From positions 1 to 12,308 of the forward strand of contig CAMWVJ010000006.1 in assembly GCA_947177645.1 (NCBI GenBank): a stretch of DNA of 12,308 nucleotides, in the 5' to 3' direction. Position 1 is the stretch's first letter, and each line of letters opens with the position of its first letter. Positions 5,700-12,308 of this stretch are shown here, in pieces. The notes beneath the pieces were generated by a model. The model had not been told where the DNA came from, made no database searches, and worked only from the letters and a program-made list of their open reading frames with translations. Position numbers and translations under genes: made by a program. The DNA comes from an uncultured Desulfovibrio sp. GTDB lineage: Bacteria; Desulfobacterota; Desulfovibrionia; Desulfovibrionales; Desulfovibrionaceae.

Positions 5700-6773
5700 A
5701 TGAAAGAAATATTGGCATATACTGTTGAAAATACAAATTCAGGCGATGCTCCGATTCTCTATACCGTGAGCCGTTATGATGAAATACAGGTTGAGGGGCG
5801 GGTAAAAAATAATCAAATTATCTATGAAGTTCCATCCCCTGGAATCTATCAGGCCAAGACCTATACCCAGAAAAATGATGAAGTAGTTATTTCTACCTAT
5901 GAGTATCAGTATTTTCCGCCGGAGAGAGGGTATCGCTTCGATTCCCCGAGGGATGTCCGGGATTTTGAAAAAGAGGTGCTCGCCGCTTCAAAAGAGTTGG
6001 CCATAACGGCATTTCAGGGCCGGAGCAAGAGCCTGGTTTTTGATTTCATCTTTTTCCCGGCCCGCAGTAAAAACTTGTTTGTCCTCTGCCCGAGCGCCAT
6101 TATCCCCGGCAAAACTCCAGTCCCGCACTTTTATCGGTGGAAATGGGCGGCGCAAGGGAAATTTCCGGGAAATGTCCTCGTCGTGTCTGATCCCACCTTC
6201 AGGCTTGACCCGCGTCTTGGTGCCGGCTGGTTTGTGGGAACCCGGGAGGAAGATGCCACGGTATGCTTCAGCAAAGTAATCAAAATTTTTTGTGAAATAT
6301 TACACATCAATTACAGAAATTTATTTTTTTGGGGCTCGTCTGCGGGGGGATTTATTGCGATGCAATTTGCAAAGTATTTCCCCTTGTCAACAGCCGTTGC
6401 AGTCAACGCGCAAACAGATATATCTAAATATGAACATCACAGTATGCTATATAGAATTGGATTCAAGGGACTTTCAGATGAAGAAATTACTAATACTTTC
6501 AACAGTCGCCTGAGTACTGTCGCAAATATTAAAAATTTTTCCAACAATACTGTCTTTATGGTTCAAAATGTCTTGGATACCCATCATTATCAAGACCATT
6601 TTCTGCCATTTTTCAGCGCAGCGCTCTCCACCCCAAAGCCGGAACTCCCGGAGGGTATCCACCATATTCCCGATTCATCGTTTACCACCTGGGTGTATTC
6701 CCATCCTGACGGCCATATGGCAGAAACCCCTGAAATGGCAAAAGTGCTCATCAAGCTCCTCCGGGCCAAATAA
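5700..6773 (+). CDS. Alpha/beta-hydrolase-like protein, glycan-locus type
   Basis: The 357-residue product has no signal peptide or membrane helix. Residues 1-72 look beta-rich (EGRVKNNQIIYEVPSPGIYQAKTYT) and may be a small beta-sandwich. From about 110 onward it reads as an alpha/beta hydrolase: SLVFDFIFFPARSKNLFVLCP, then NVLVVSDPTFRLDPRLGAGWFVGT, then the nucleophile elbow FFWGSSAGGFIAMQFA with Ser214 in GxSxG. Candidate catalytic acid is Asp293 or Asp299 (VLDTHHYQDHF) and candidate His is His339 (HPDGHMAET). From memory this resembles XcbB/CpsF- or Asp2-type proteins of capsule and surface-glycan loci, which may act as acyl-transferases or esterases; this is a resemblance only. AAGG six bases before the ATG is a plausible ribosome site. 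Base composition is sharply different: hand counts on five 60-base lines gave 28-55% G+C, against about two-thirds in neighbours, with many A/T-ending codons. This suggests recent transfer. It has no glycan-gene neighbours here. Confidence 0.8.
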   Translation: MKEILAYTVENTNSGDAPILYTVSRYDEIQVEGRVKNNQIIYEVPSPGIYQAKTYTQKNDEVVISTYEYQYFPPERGYRFDSPRDVRDFEKEVLAASKELAITAFQGRSKSLVFDFIFFPARSKNLFVLCPSAIIPGKTPVPHFYRWKWAAQGKFPGNVLVVSDPTFRLDPRLGAGWFVGTREEDATVCFSKVIKIFCEILHINYRNLFFWGSSAGGFIAMQFAKYFPLSTAVAVNAQTDISKYEHHSMLYRIGFKGLSDEEITNTFNSRLSTVANIKNFSNNTVFMVQNVLDTHHYQDHFLPFFSAALSTPKPELPEGIHHIPDSSFTTWVYSHPDGHMAETPEMAKVLIKLLRAK

Positions 6774-6789
6774 AGGGTGCGGTGCGCCA

Positions 6790-6828
6790 GGGCCGGGCCT
6801 GCTGGTGGCGTTTTGCCTGTTCCGGCCC
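6790..6828 (+). terminator. Possible terminator of the hydrolase gene
   Basis: GGGCCGG (6790-6796) and CCGGCCC (6822-6828) form a 7-base inverted repeat 16 bases past the hydrolase stop codon, with an inner GGC-GTTTT-GCC hairpin in the loop. Only three T residues follow, so termination may be weak. Confidence 0.35.
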
Positions 6829-7030
6829 GTTTCCGCAACAACAGCGGAACTGCCAGGAGCCGGCTTCGGGGGTGCCAGGCCGTTGGCGGCTGTTCCGCCC
6901 GGGCTTCGGCCCTGCGGCTGCAACGCCGGGCCGCTGGCACACAATGGATACGGCCGCCCGGGGCACCCGGTGAGCGGGCAGCAGCCGGCCATGCCCCGAC
7001 CGGCACGGGCAGGTGGGGACCCTTCTAAAA

Positions 7031-7056
7031 TTTTCAATGATTTTTCAATAAAAATC
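7031..7056. repeat. AT-rich palindrome with direct repeats
   Basis: GATTTTT (7039-7045), CAAT, AAAAATC (7050-7056) is a perfect 7-base inverted repeat. TTTTCAAT occurs twice, at 7031-7038 and 7042-7049, 11 bases apart, close to one helical turn. It stands out in GC-rich DNA about 80 bases upstream of the gene at 7133. It could be a protein site, an UP-like element or a leftover of the imported segment. Confidence 0.4.
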
Positions 7057-7132
7057 TGGCCGCGCGAACGGGCTTTTTCTTGCCCCGGTGCATGCGGCTC
7101 GGGTATTCAAGACCCGGAACCCGGAGCACACG

Positions 7133-7645
7133 ATGGGCGCACGGCAAAAGGCGACCGGCTGGAAGGTGCCCCTGCTCTTTTGCGGGGCGATTGGCATCAT
7201 GGTGGCGCTGGGCGCGCTCCTGCGCACGCCCCCTGCCCCGCCGCCAGAGCTGCCGCAGGCGCTGGTGGACAAGGCCCGGGCGCTCGCCATCGACCTTGAT
7301 ACGTCCGGGGGGCGCCCCTGGAAAGAGCGCATCGTGAGCGCGGCCAGCGGCTTCGTGGCCCCGGAAGTCAAGGCGGAGCGCCTTGGCGCGGTGGCGGCCG
7401 AGGCGACGGCCCGGGGCCGGCTGGATGCGGCCTGTGCCGCGGCCGTGCAGATAGAGGACGAGGCCCGGCGCGACGCCGCCTTTGCAGGCGTGTTCCGCGC
7501 GGCGCAGGCAAGCTGCGCGAGCCTCCCGTGGGCGGTGTTCGCCGTGCACGGCGTGCGCGGGCGACAGCTGGCCGAGGCTCTGGCCGGCGAGCTTGACGCC
7601 CGCTGGCGGGCCTGCGAAGGCGAGAGCGGGCACGGCGCCCCCTAG
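7133..7645 (+). CDS. Small membrane-anchored protein, unknown function
   Basis: I do not recognise this 170-residue protein. It begins MGARQKATGWK, followed by one hydrophobic helix (VPLLFCGAIGIMVALGALL, about 12-30). A Pro-rich linker (TPPAPPPELP) then precedes an Ala-rich helical domain of about 120 residues. Basic residues before the helix predict an N-in orientation, with the helical part in the periplasm. Three cysteines sit in the helical region (in DAACAAA, QASCAS and WRACEG). The frame could start at ATG 7088, but GGAG (7123-7126) six bases before ATG 7133 fits better and the extra residues look like non-coding sequence. Third-position G/C bias is strong, so it is a real native gene. 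A good terminator follows 50 bases later, separating it from the hybrid kinase. Confidence 0.7.
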   Translation: MGARQKATGWKVPLLFCGAIGIMVALGALLRTPPAPPPELPQALVDKARALAIDLDTSGGRPWKERIVSAASGFVAPEVKAERLGAVAAEATARGRLDAACAAAVQIEDEARRDAAFAGVFRAAQASCASLPWAVFAVHGVRGRQLAEALAGELDARWRACEGESGHGAP

Positions 7646-7695
7646 ATCGCCAACACACTTTTCAAGATCGGGCCCACACCTCCCTCGGGCCCCGG

Positions 7696-7736
7696 CCGCC
7701 CTCTCCCCACCAGCGCAGGGGAGGGGGCGGTTTTTT
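7696..7736 (+). terminator. Strong rho-independent terminator
   Basis: CCGCCCTCTCCCC (7696-7708) pairs with GGGGAGGGGGCGG (7718-7730) over 13 positions with a single G-T wobble, around a 9-base loop. Six T residues follow directly (7731-7736). It ends the transcript of the gene at 7133-7645. Confidence 0.9.
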
Positions 7737-7757
7737 CGCGCCCGAAGCGCGCCGGGC

Positions 7758-7786
7758 TTGTAAAAGCGGGCAAATCGCCGTATAGC
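7758..7786 (+). promoter_or_regulatory. Candidate sigma-70 promoter of the hybrid kinase
   Basis: TTGTAA (7758-7763) and TATAGC (7781-7786) each match consensus at four of six bases with an exact 17-base spacer. The pair lies just after the terminator at 7696-7736. A start near 7793 would give a leader of about 137 bases. Confidence 0.4.
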
Positions 7787-7832
7787 CAAGGGTACGATTT
7801 TCCGCACCTGCCGCGTTGTATCGCGCCTTTTT

Positions 7833-7901
7833 CAAGGCCCGCGCCGGGAGCGCCCGAGAGCCGCGGGGCCAAGGCCCGCAGTGGCCACACGGGCAAGGCC
7901 C
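7833..7901. repeat. Three CAAGGCCC direct repeats in kinase leader
   Basis: CAAGGCCC occurs at 7833-7840, 7870-7877 and 7894-7901, all between the candidate promoter and the start codon of the hybrid kinase. The middle copy is also part of a GGGCC-AA-GGCCC dyad. The sites could bind a protein or form alternative RNA pairings; in GC-rich DNA chance is not excluded. Confidence 0.35.
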
Positions 7902-7929
7902 AGGGGCACGGAGCCGGGGAAGCGCCTCC

Positions 7930-10900
7930 ATGTATAGCTGCACCATCAGGATCTGTCTTGCGGGCTGCCCGGAGCCTGTCGTCCGCGTGGCCGAGGCCCT
8001 TGCGCCGCTGCCCGGCTTTTCGCACGAAATTTTCCTTGAGTCCGTCGCCGGGGCCGATGTCATCCTCACGAGCCCGGACGGGGCAGACACGGCGCCCCAC
8101 TGGGAGGCCGTGCTCGCCCTTGGCCGGGAACAGCCGGCCGCCGAGTTCATCGTGCTGGCGCCCTGCGGGGCGGACGTGCCCCCCGCCGTACTTGGGCGCG
8201 CCGCGGACATCTGGCGCCTGCCCATGGACGAAGCCGAGCTGCGCTTCCGCTTCGGCCGCTGGCAGGAGCGCTTCAAAGAGGGCAAGGATCTCTGGCAGGC
8301 GCGGCAGTTCCTCGAGGCCGTGCTCGAGACGAGTCCGCACATGATCTGGTTCAAGACGAAGGACGGCCTGCACGAGCGCGTCAACACCAGCTTCTGCCGC
8401 GCCGCGGGCAAGACCAGGGCGCAGATAGAGGGGCGCGGACATGCCGCCGTGTGGGACGTGGAGCGCGACGACCCTGCCTGCGTCGAGTCCGAGCGCATCG
8501 TCATGGCAGAGGGCGGCATCCACGTCTCCGAGGAGGCCATCCGCACGGGCGCGGGCGAGCGGCTGCTCACGGTCTACAAGTCGCCCCTCGTCAATGTGGA
8601 CGGCTCGGTCATGGGCACCATGGGCATCGCCGTGGACGTGACCCGCGAGCGCCGCTACCAGGAGCGCATCCTGCAGGACAACGCGGCCCTCGAGGCCCTG
8701 TTCACCAGCATGGACTGCGGTATCCTCTGCCACTCGCTGGACGGCGGCCGCGTCATCAGCATCAACCGCGCGGCCCTCGAGCTTCTGGACTTCAGCTCCC
8801 GCGAGGACCTGCAATCCCACGGCTTCCAGATGGTGGCGAGCACCGTGGCCGAGGAGGACAAGGACAAGCTGCGCGCGGCCATCGGCCAGCTCAAAAACGC
8901 GGGCGACAGCACCAATTACGAATACCGCGTCCTGCACCGGGACGGCCGCACCGTGCACATCATGGGCAGCGCACGCCTGGTGGAGAAGGACGGCGAGCTC
9001 GTCTGCCAGCGCTTCCTTCTCGACTGCACGGCGCAAAAACTGGCCGAGGAGCGCGAGCAGCACGAGAAGGAACGCCGCCAGCGCCGCCTCGTGCGTGCGC
9101 TGAGCGCGGATTACCAGCTCGTGTGCGTGCTCGACGCCGGCTCGGACGACGGCCGCGTGCTCCAGCTCGCCGGCGCCCCGGACAAGCGGCTCGGCGAGAT
9201 CTTCGCCGGCGACGCGCCCTTCATGGAAAAGGTGGAGACCTATGTCCGCACCTGCGTGCACCCGGACGACCGCGAGGCCCTGCGCCAAAGCTGTTCGCCC
9301 GCGGCCTTGCGCGCGGCCCTGGCCGAGCGGGAGACCGTCTACCACAATTACCGGGCGCTCAATGGCGGGGACATCCTCTATTTCCAGCTCAAGGCCGTGC
9401 GCGTGGGCGCGCCCGACGAGGACTTCGGCGTGGTGGTGGGCCTGCTGAGCGTGGATGCTCGCACCCGCCGCGAGATGGAGCAGAAAAGCCAGCTCGCCGA
9501 AGCGCTGAAACAGGCCAAGAAAGCGAGCCGCGCCAAGAGCCTCTTCCTCTCCAACATGTCGCATGACATCCGCACGCCCATGAACGCCGTGGTGGGCTAT
9601 ACGTCGCTGGCGCTCACCCATCTCGGGCGGCGCGGCCAGGTGGAGGGCTATCTGCAGAAGATCCTCGCCTCGGGCAACCACCTCATCAGCCTGATCAACG
9701 ACATCCTCGACATGAGCTATATCGAGAGCGGCAAGATCGAGCTGGAGGAAAAGCCGCAGGAGCTGCCCGTCATCCTGCGCGAGATCTGGAACATCGTGCA
9801 GCCCACGGCCAGCGCCAGAGAGCAGAGCCTCACCCTCGAGGTGGAGGGCCTGCGCGACGAGCGCGTGCTTTGCGACAAATTGCGCCTGAACCAGATTTTG
9901 CTCAACCTGCTCAGCAACTCGGTCAAGTATACGGGGCGCGGCGGCGCCATCGGCATGATCGTGCGCGAGACGGAGTGCCCGGAACCGGGGCGCGCGGCCT
10001 ATGAGTTCCGCATCCGCGACAACGGCATCGGCATGAGCGAGGACTTTCTCGCGCGCATCTTCGAACCCTTCGAGCGCGCGCAGACCTCCACCGTGGCCGG
10101 CACCGAGGGCACGGGCCTCGGCATGGCCATAACGAAAAACCTCGTGGACATGATGGGCGGCCACATCGAGGTCACGAGCGCCCTTGGCGTGGGCACGGAA
10201 TTCGTGTTCCGCGTCAGCTTCCGTCTGCCGGAGGATGCGGCGGAGCACGGGCTCCCGGGTGGCGCCACGGCGCGCGTGCTCGTGGCCGAGCCCGACCCGG
10301 CGGACGGCGCGCGCTTCCTGCGCATGCTGCCTGACCGCGGCGTGGAGGCGCATCTCGCCACCACCGAGGCCGAGGCGCTGGCGCTTCTGGAAAGCCCCGG
10401 CGGCTATGACCTGTGCCTTGTGAGCAGCCATTTTCCGGGCGGCGCGGCTGAGCTCGCGCGGCGCATGGCCGCGGGCAGCGGCGAGGCGCGGCCCTTCACG
10501 GCGCTCATGCGCGACAACTGGGCCGGTGTGCACCCGGACATGCCCGACACGCCGGAAGAAGGCGTGGACGCGTGGCTCGGCAAGCCCGTGTTCTGGGGGG
10601 ATGTGCGCGCCCTGCTCGAGGCGGCGAGGGCGGCCGGCGGCGGGGACGGGGCCCATGCGGTGCCGCGCGCGCCGCGGCCGGGGCGCCTTTTGCTCGCCGA
10701 AGACAATCCCATGAACCAGGAGATCGCCGTGGAGTTCCTGACGGACGCCGGCTATACGGTGGACGTGGCCGCCAACGGCCGCGAGGCCGTGGAAATGCTG
10801 GCGGCCGCCCCGGCGGGAACGTATGACGTGGTGCTCATGGACGTGCAGATGCCCGTGCTGGACGGCTATGGCGCCACCCAGGCCATTCGCGCCCTGGAGG

Positions 10901-11061
10901 ACCCGGCCCGGGCCTCGGTGCCCATCATCGCCATGACGGCCAATTCCTTCGAGGAAGACAAGCAGGAGGCCCTGCGCCGCGGCATGAATGGCCACATCGC
11001 CAAGCCCATTGACTTCAACATCCTGTTCGGGACGCTGGCGCGCCTGCTCGGGCAGGAGTGA
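7930..11061 (+). CDS. Soluble multi-PAS hybrid histidine kinase
   Basis: The 1043-residue protein has no membrane helix, so it is cytoplasmic. Residues 1-115 look like a degenerate receiver ([10 protein letters not shown] in place of the phospho-acceptor motif; WRLPMD in place of the K-P motif). PAS modules follow at about 125-240 and 250-370, with a third, less clear one at about 385-510. A coiled linker leads to His[20 protein letters not shown] with His545. The ATPase domain has [17 protein letters not shown] and GTGLGMAI. A second degenerate receiver (about 780-900) has Ser832 where Asp is expected but keeps Lys885. The last receiver (about 918-1040) is canonical: AEDN, Asp971 in [11 protein letters not shown], Lys1025 in IAKPID. 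The family senses small ligands or redox through PAS and passes phosphate to its own receiver. The frame is open from TTG 7816; ATG 7930 is preferred, with a weak GGGGAAG site. No output domain or partner regulator is adjacent. Confidence 0.88.
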   Translation: MYSCTIRICLAGCPEPVVRVAEALAPLPGFSHEIFLESVAGADVILTSPDGADTAPHWEAVLALGREQPAAEFIVLAPCGADVPPAVLGRAADIWRLPMDEAELRFRFGRWQERFKEGKDLWQARQFLEAVLETSPHMIWFKTKDGLHERVNTSFCRAAGKTRAQIEGRGHAAVWDVERDDPACVESERIVMAEGGIHVSEEAIRTGAGERLLTVYKSPLVNVDGSVMGTMGIAVDVTRERRYQERILQDNAALEALFTSMDCGILCHSLDGGRVISINRAALELLDFSSREDLQSHGFQMVASTVAEEDKDKLRAAIGQLKNAGDSTNYEYRVLHRDGRTVHIMGSARLVEKDGELVCQRFLLDCTAQKLAEEREQHEKERRQRRLVRALSADYQLVCVLDAGSDDGRVLQLAGAPDKRLGEIFAGDAPFMEKVETYVRTCVHPDDREALRQSCSPAALRAALAERETVYHNYRALNGGDILYFQLKAVRVGAPDEDFGVVVGLLSVDARTRREMEQKSQLAEALKQAKKASRAKSLFLSNMSHDIRTPMNAVVGYTSLALTHLGRRGQVEGYLQKILASGNHLISLINDILDMSYIESGKIELEEKPQELPVILREIWNIVQPTASAREQSLTLEVEGLRDERVLCDKLRLNQILLNLLSNSVKYTGRGGAIGMIVRETECPEPGRAAYEFRIRDNGIGMSEDFLARIFEPFERAQTSTVAGTEGTGLGMAITKNLVDMMGGHIEVTSALGVGTEFVFRVSFRLPEDAAEHGLPGGATARVLVAEPDPADGARFLRMLPDRGVEAHLATTEAEALALLESPGGYDLCLVSSHFPGGAAELARRMAAGSGEARPFTALMRDNWAGVHPDMPDTPEEGVDAWLGKPVFWGDVRALLEAARAAGGGDGAHAVPRAPRPGRLLLAEDNPMNQEIAVEFLTDAGYTVDVAANGREAVEMLAAAPAGTYDVVLMDVQMPVLDGYGATQAIRALEDPARASVPIIAMTANSFEEDKQEALRRGMNGHIAKPIDFNILFGTLARLLGQE

Positions 11062-11094
11062 CGGGGCTCAGGGGATTGCGTGGCCGAGGTGGGA

Positions 11095-11376
11095 TCAGTT
11101 GTGCCCCTCTGTGTTGCGCGGGGCCATACAGACGAGTTCGCACTGGTTCGCGTCCACCGTCAGTGTGACGAACCTAAAGGACTTGGGGTTTGCGGGGAGA
11201 GTGAAAAGTTCGAAGTCCACCTCAAAGGCTTCATCCCCGCCATATACTTCAACCACTGTCCCCTCACACCCCGCAGGGATTTTTTGCAGGACATCGTGTT
11301 CATCGTAGCCTTCCAGCGGCGCGGTGCTCCGTACCACATCAAACATTTCGATGCGTGCTTGCTTTGGCGCGCCCAT
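11095..11376 (-). CDS. DUF4926-like small protein
   Basis: The 93-residue product contains MFDVVRST at residues 11-18, then IPAGCEGTVVEVYGGDEAFEVDFE, and ends its domain with TLTVDANQCELV. That order (L/F-DVV, G-x-x-GTVVEV, YEVEF-like strand, LTL...QCELV) matches the DUF4926 pattern as I remember it, a small beta-barrel-like family of unknown function. The frame extends upstream to 11544, but the added residues are Arg/Gly/Ala-rich and overlap the end of the substrate-binding protein gene. ATG 11376 has GGGGA seven bases upstream; ATG 11418 or 11346 are alternatives. It lies 92 bases downstream of the substrate-binding protein on the same strand and converges on the hybrid kinase, 33 bases away. 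Role not inferable. Confidence 0.62.
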   Translation of the reverse strand: MGAPKQARIEMFDVVRSTAPLEGYDEHDVLQKIPAGCEGTVVEVYGGDEAFEVDFELFTLPANPKSFRFVTLTVDANQCELVCMAPRNTEGHN

Positions 11377-11468
11377 TCCCGCATCCCCGCCGGCGTCACG
11401 GCCGCTCCCGGGCGCCATTATTGCGCGGCCCGCTTCGCCACAGCACCTGCGTGAGTGCAGGGGAGCGC

Positions 11469-12308
11469 CTACGGGTGCAGCCGCTGCTCCTTGCGCCCCC
11501 GTTCCAGCGCGGCGTTGCAGGCGCGGTCGAGGGCGGCGGCGCATTGTTCCGGCGTGATTTTGAGCGCCAGCAACCTGTTGATATTGGGCCAGAACACGCT
11601 GCGGAACGAGTCGCGCCGGCCCTGCCAGTTGGGGCTTTTGTTGGTGAAATTGACCACGTTCACGGCATTGCGCTCAAATTCGTCGATCAGGGCGATGCGG
11701 TCGCGGTAGCGGGCGAGGCTGCGCTTGCTTGCCGGGATATTGCCCGCCGAGAGGTCGCGCCATTCGTCATGGCTGTAGAGATAGGCCAGAAAATCCTTGG
11801 CCGCCTTTACCCGGGCCGGGTCGCCGTTGTCGAACACGGCGAAGCCGATGTAAAAGGCCGTGGCCACCGTGCCCGGATAGTTCACGAAACCGTACTCGTC
11901 CAGATGCGAGGCGAGCGCCCGGTTGACGTTGCTGAACATGAAGATGGCGAGCTGCCCGTTGGCGAAGAGCGCGGCGCAGTCCTTCATCTCCAGGTTTTCG
12001 GGATGCGGCGGGAACCACCCGCGGCGCACGCCCTCCTGAAGCCACGCCAGCGCCTTCACCGTCTCGGGCGCCTGAAAGTCAAAATTGCCCTCGCTGTCGA
12101 AGATGGTGCCCCCGAATGCCCGCAAATAGGTGAGGATGTGCGTGTCGCCGTCGTTGTTCTTGGCGAACAGGGCCAGCGGGTAGATGCCGTGCGGAAGTTT
12201 TGCGGCCAGCGTGTCGAGGATGTGCTGCCACTGGGGGAGGCTCCAGTCCTGTATCTCGTGGCCCGAGCCGATATAGTCCTCGAGGCCGCAGCGCCGGAAG
12301 AGCTGCTT
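11469..12308 (-). CDS. ABC sugar substrate-binding protein, C-terminal part
   Basis: The frame is open to the window edge, so this is the last 279 residues of a longer protein; the signal peptide is outside. The visible part starts KQLFRRCGLEDY and shows the features of extracellular solute-binding family 1: YPLALFAKNNDGDTHILTYLRAFGGTIFD in two adjoining motifs, PETVKALAWLQEGVRRGWFPP, CAALFANGQLAIFMFSN, YGFVNYPG and GFAVFDNG followed by AAKDFLAYLYSHDEW. The family captures sugars or sugar phosphates in the periplasm and hands them to an ABC permease. The C-terminal ITPEQCAAALDRACNAAL helix is typical. Permease genes are not in the window and no terminator is clear; a weak hairpin, CCTGC-GTGAGT-GCAGG (11446-11461), lies just past the stop. 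It might be a target of the LacI-type regulator, which is only inference. Confidence 0.87.
   Translation of the reverse strand, partial: KQLFRRCGLEDYIGSGHEIQDWSLPQWQHILDTLAAKLPHGIYPLALFAKNNDGDTHILTYLRAFGGTIFDSEGNFDFQAPETVKALAWLQEGVRRGWFPPHPENLEMKDCAALFANGQLAIFMFSNVNRALASHLDEYGFVNYPGTVATAFYIGFAVFDNGDPARVKAAKDFLAYLYSHDEWRDLSAGNIPASKRSLARYRDRIALIDEFERNAVNVVNFTNKSPNWQGRRDSFRSVFWPNINRLLALKITPEQCAAALDRACNAALERGRKEQRLHP

Larger units (their letters stand above)
6774..7132. other. Hairpin-rich spacer between unrelated genes
   Basis: I see no gene here. The first 250 bases are GC-rich with many short perfect dyads: TTCCGC/GCGGAA (6831-6836, 6844-6849), GGCGG-CTGTT-CCGCC (about 6886-6900) and GGGC-TTCG-GCCC (6901-6912, a UUCG tetraloop). 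The heptamer TGCCAGG occurs twice. The composition changes abruptly to nearly pure A/T at 7024-7056. No tRNA or riboswitch family could be matched by eye. Confidence 0.45.

Noticed and set aside
7642..10995. A 1117-codon open frame on the minus strand opposite the hybrid kinase
   Set aside because: It is rich in His, Arg, Ala and Gly, shows no family motif and mirrors the G/C-biased codons of the kinase. Long antisense frames are expected in such DNA.
11377..11544. N-terminal extension of the DUF4926-like frame
   Set aside because: The added residues are Arg/Gly/Ala-rich, overlap the end of the substrate-binding protein gene and lie outside the domain.

Overview
The window is GC-rich (most coding lines are about two-thirds G+C) with strongly G/C-biased third codon positions. 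It encodes an envelope-stress two-component system, a large soluble hybrid histidine kinase, a LacI-type regulator and a sugar-type ABC substrate-binding protein. The gene content and protein style suggest a Gram-negative, probably Desulfovibrio-like (Desulfobacterota) chromosome. That assignment is inference; no rRNA or other taxonomic marker is present.

Layout. Positions 1-582 hold no convincing protein gene. On the minus strand they carry a consensus-perfect sigma-54 promoter (337-353) that would transcribe leftward into hairpin-rich sequence, so a small RNA is possible. A minus-strand terminator (583-613) closes the gene at 656-1201, an exported ZraP/CpxP-like periplasmic metal-stress protein. 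It is divergent from a ZraS-like membrane histidine kinase (1393-2997) and a ZraR-like sigma-54 activator (3055-4425, TTG start). The gap between the divergent genes holds a sigma-54-type promoter facing zraP and a sigma-70-type promoter facing zraS. This is the classical ZraP/ZraSR arrangement: the kinase senses envelope metal or stress, phosphorylates the activator, and the activator turns on zraP and perhaps the orphan sigma-54 promoter at 337-353. A LacI-family regulator (4447-5547) follows 21 bases after zraR.

Positions 5700-6773 form a compositional island. One AT-rich gene encodes a predicted alpha/beta hydrolase with a GxSxG nucleophile motif, of the kind seen near glycan or capsule loci, and it looks horizontally acquired. 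A 359-base hairpin-rich spacer follows. Next come a small membrane-anchored protein of unknown function (7133-7645) with a strong terminator, and a 1043-residue soluble hybrid histidine kinase (7930-11061) that has three receiver-like modules, only the last of which is canonical.

The right edge is on the minus strand: the C-terminal part of an extracellular family 1 ABC substrate-binding protein (11469-12308, cut by the window end) and, downstream of it, a small DUF4926-like protein (11095-11376). The main regulatory interest lies in the sigma-54 promoters around zraP, the apparently leaderless zraS, the foreign hydrolase gene and the degenerate receivers of the hybrid kinase.
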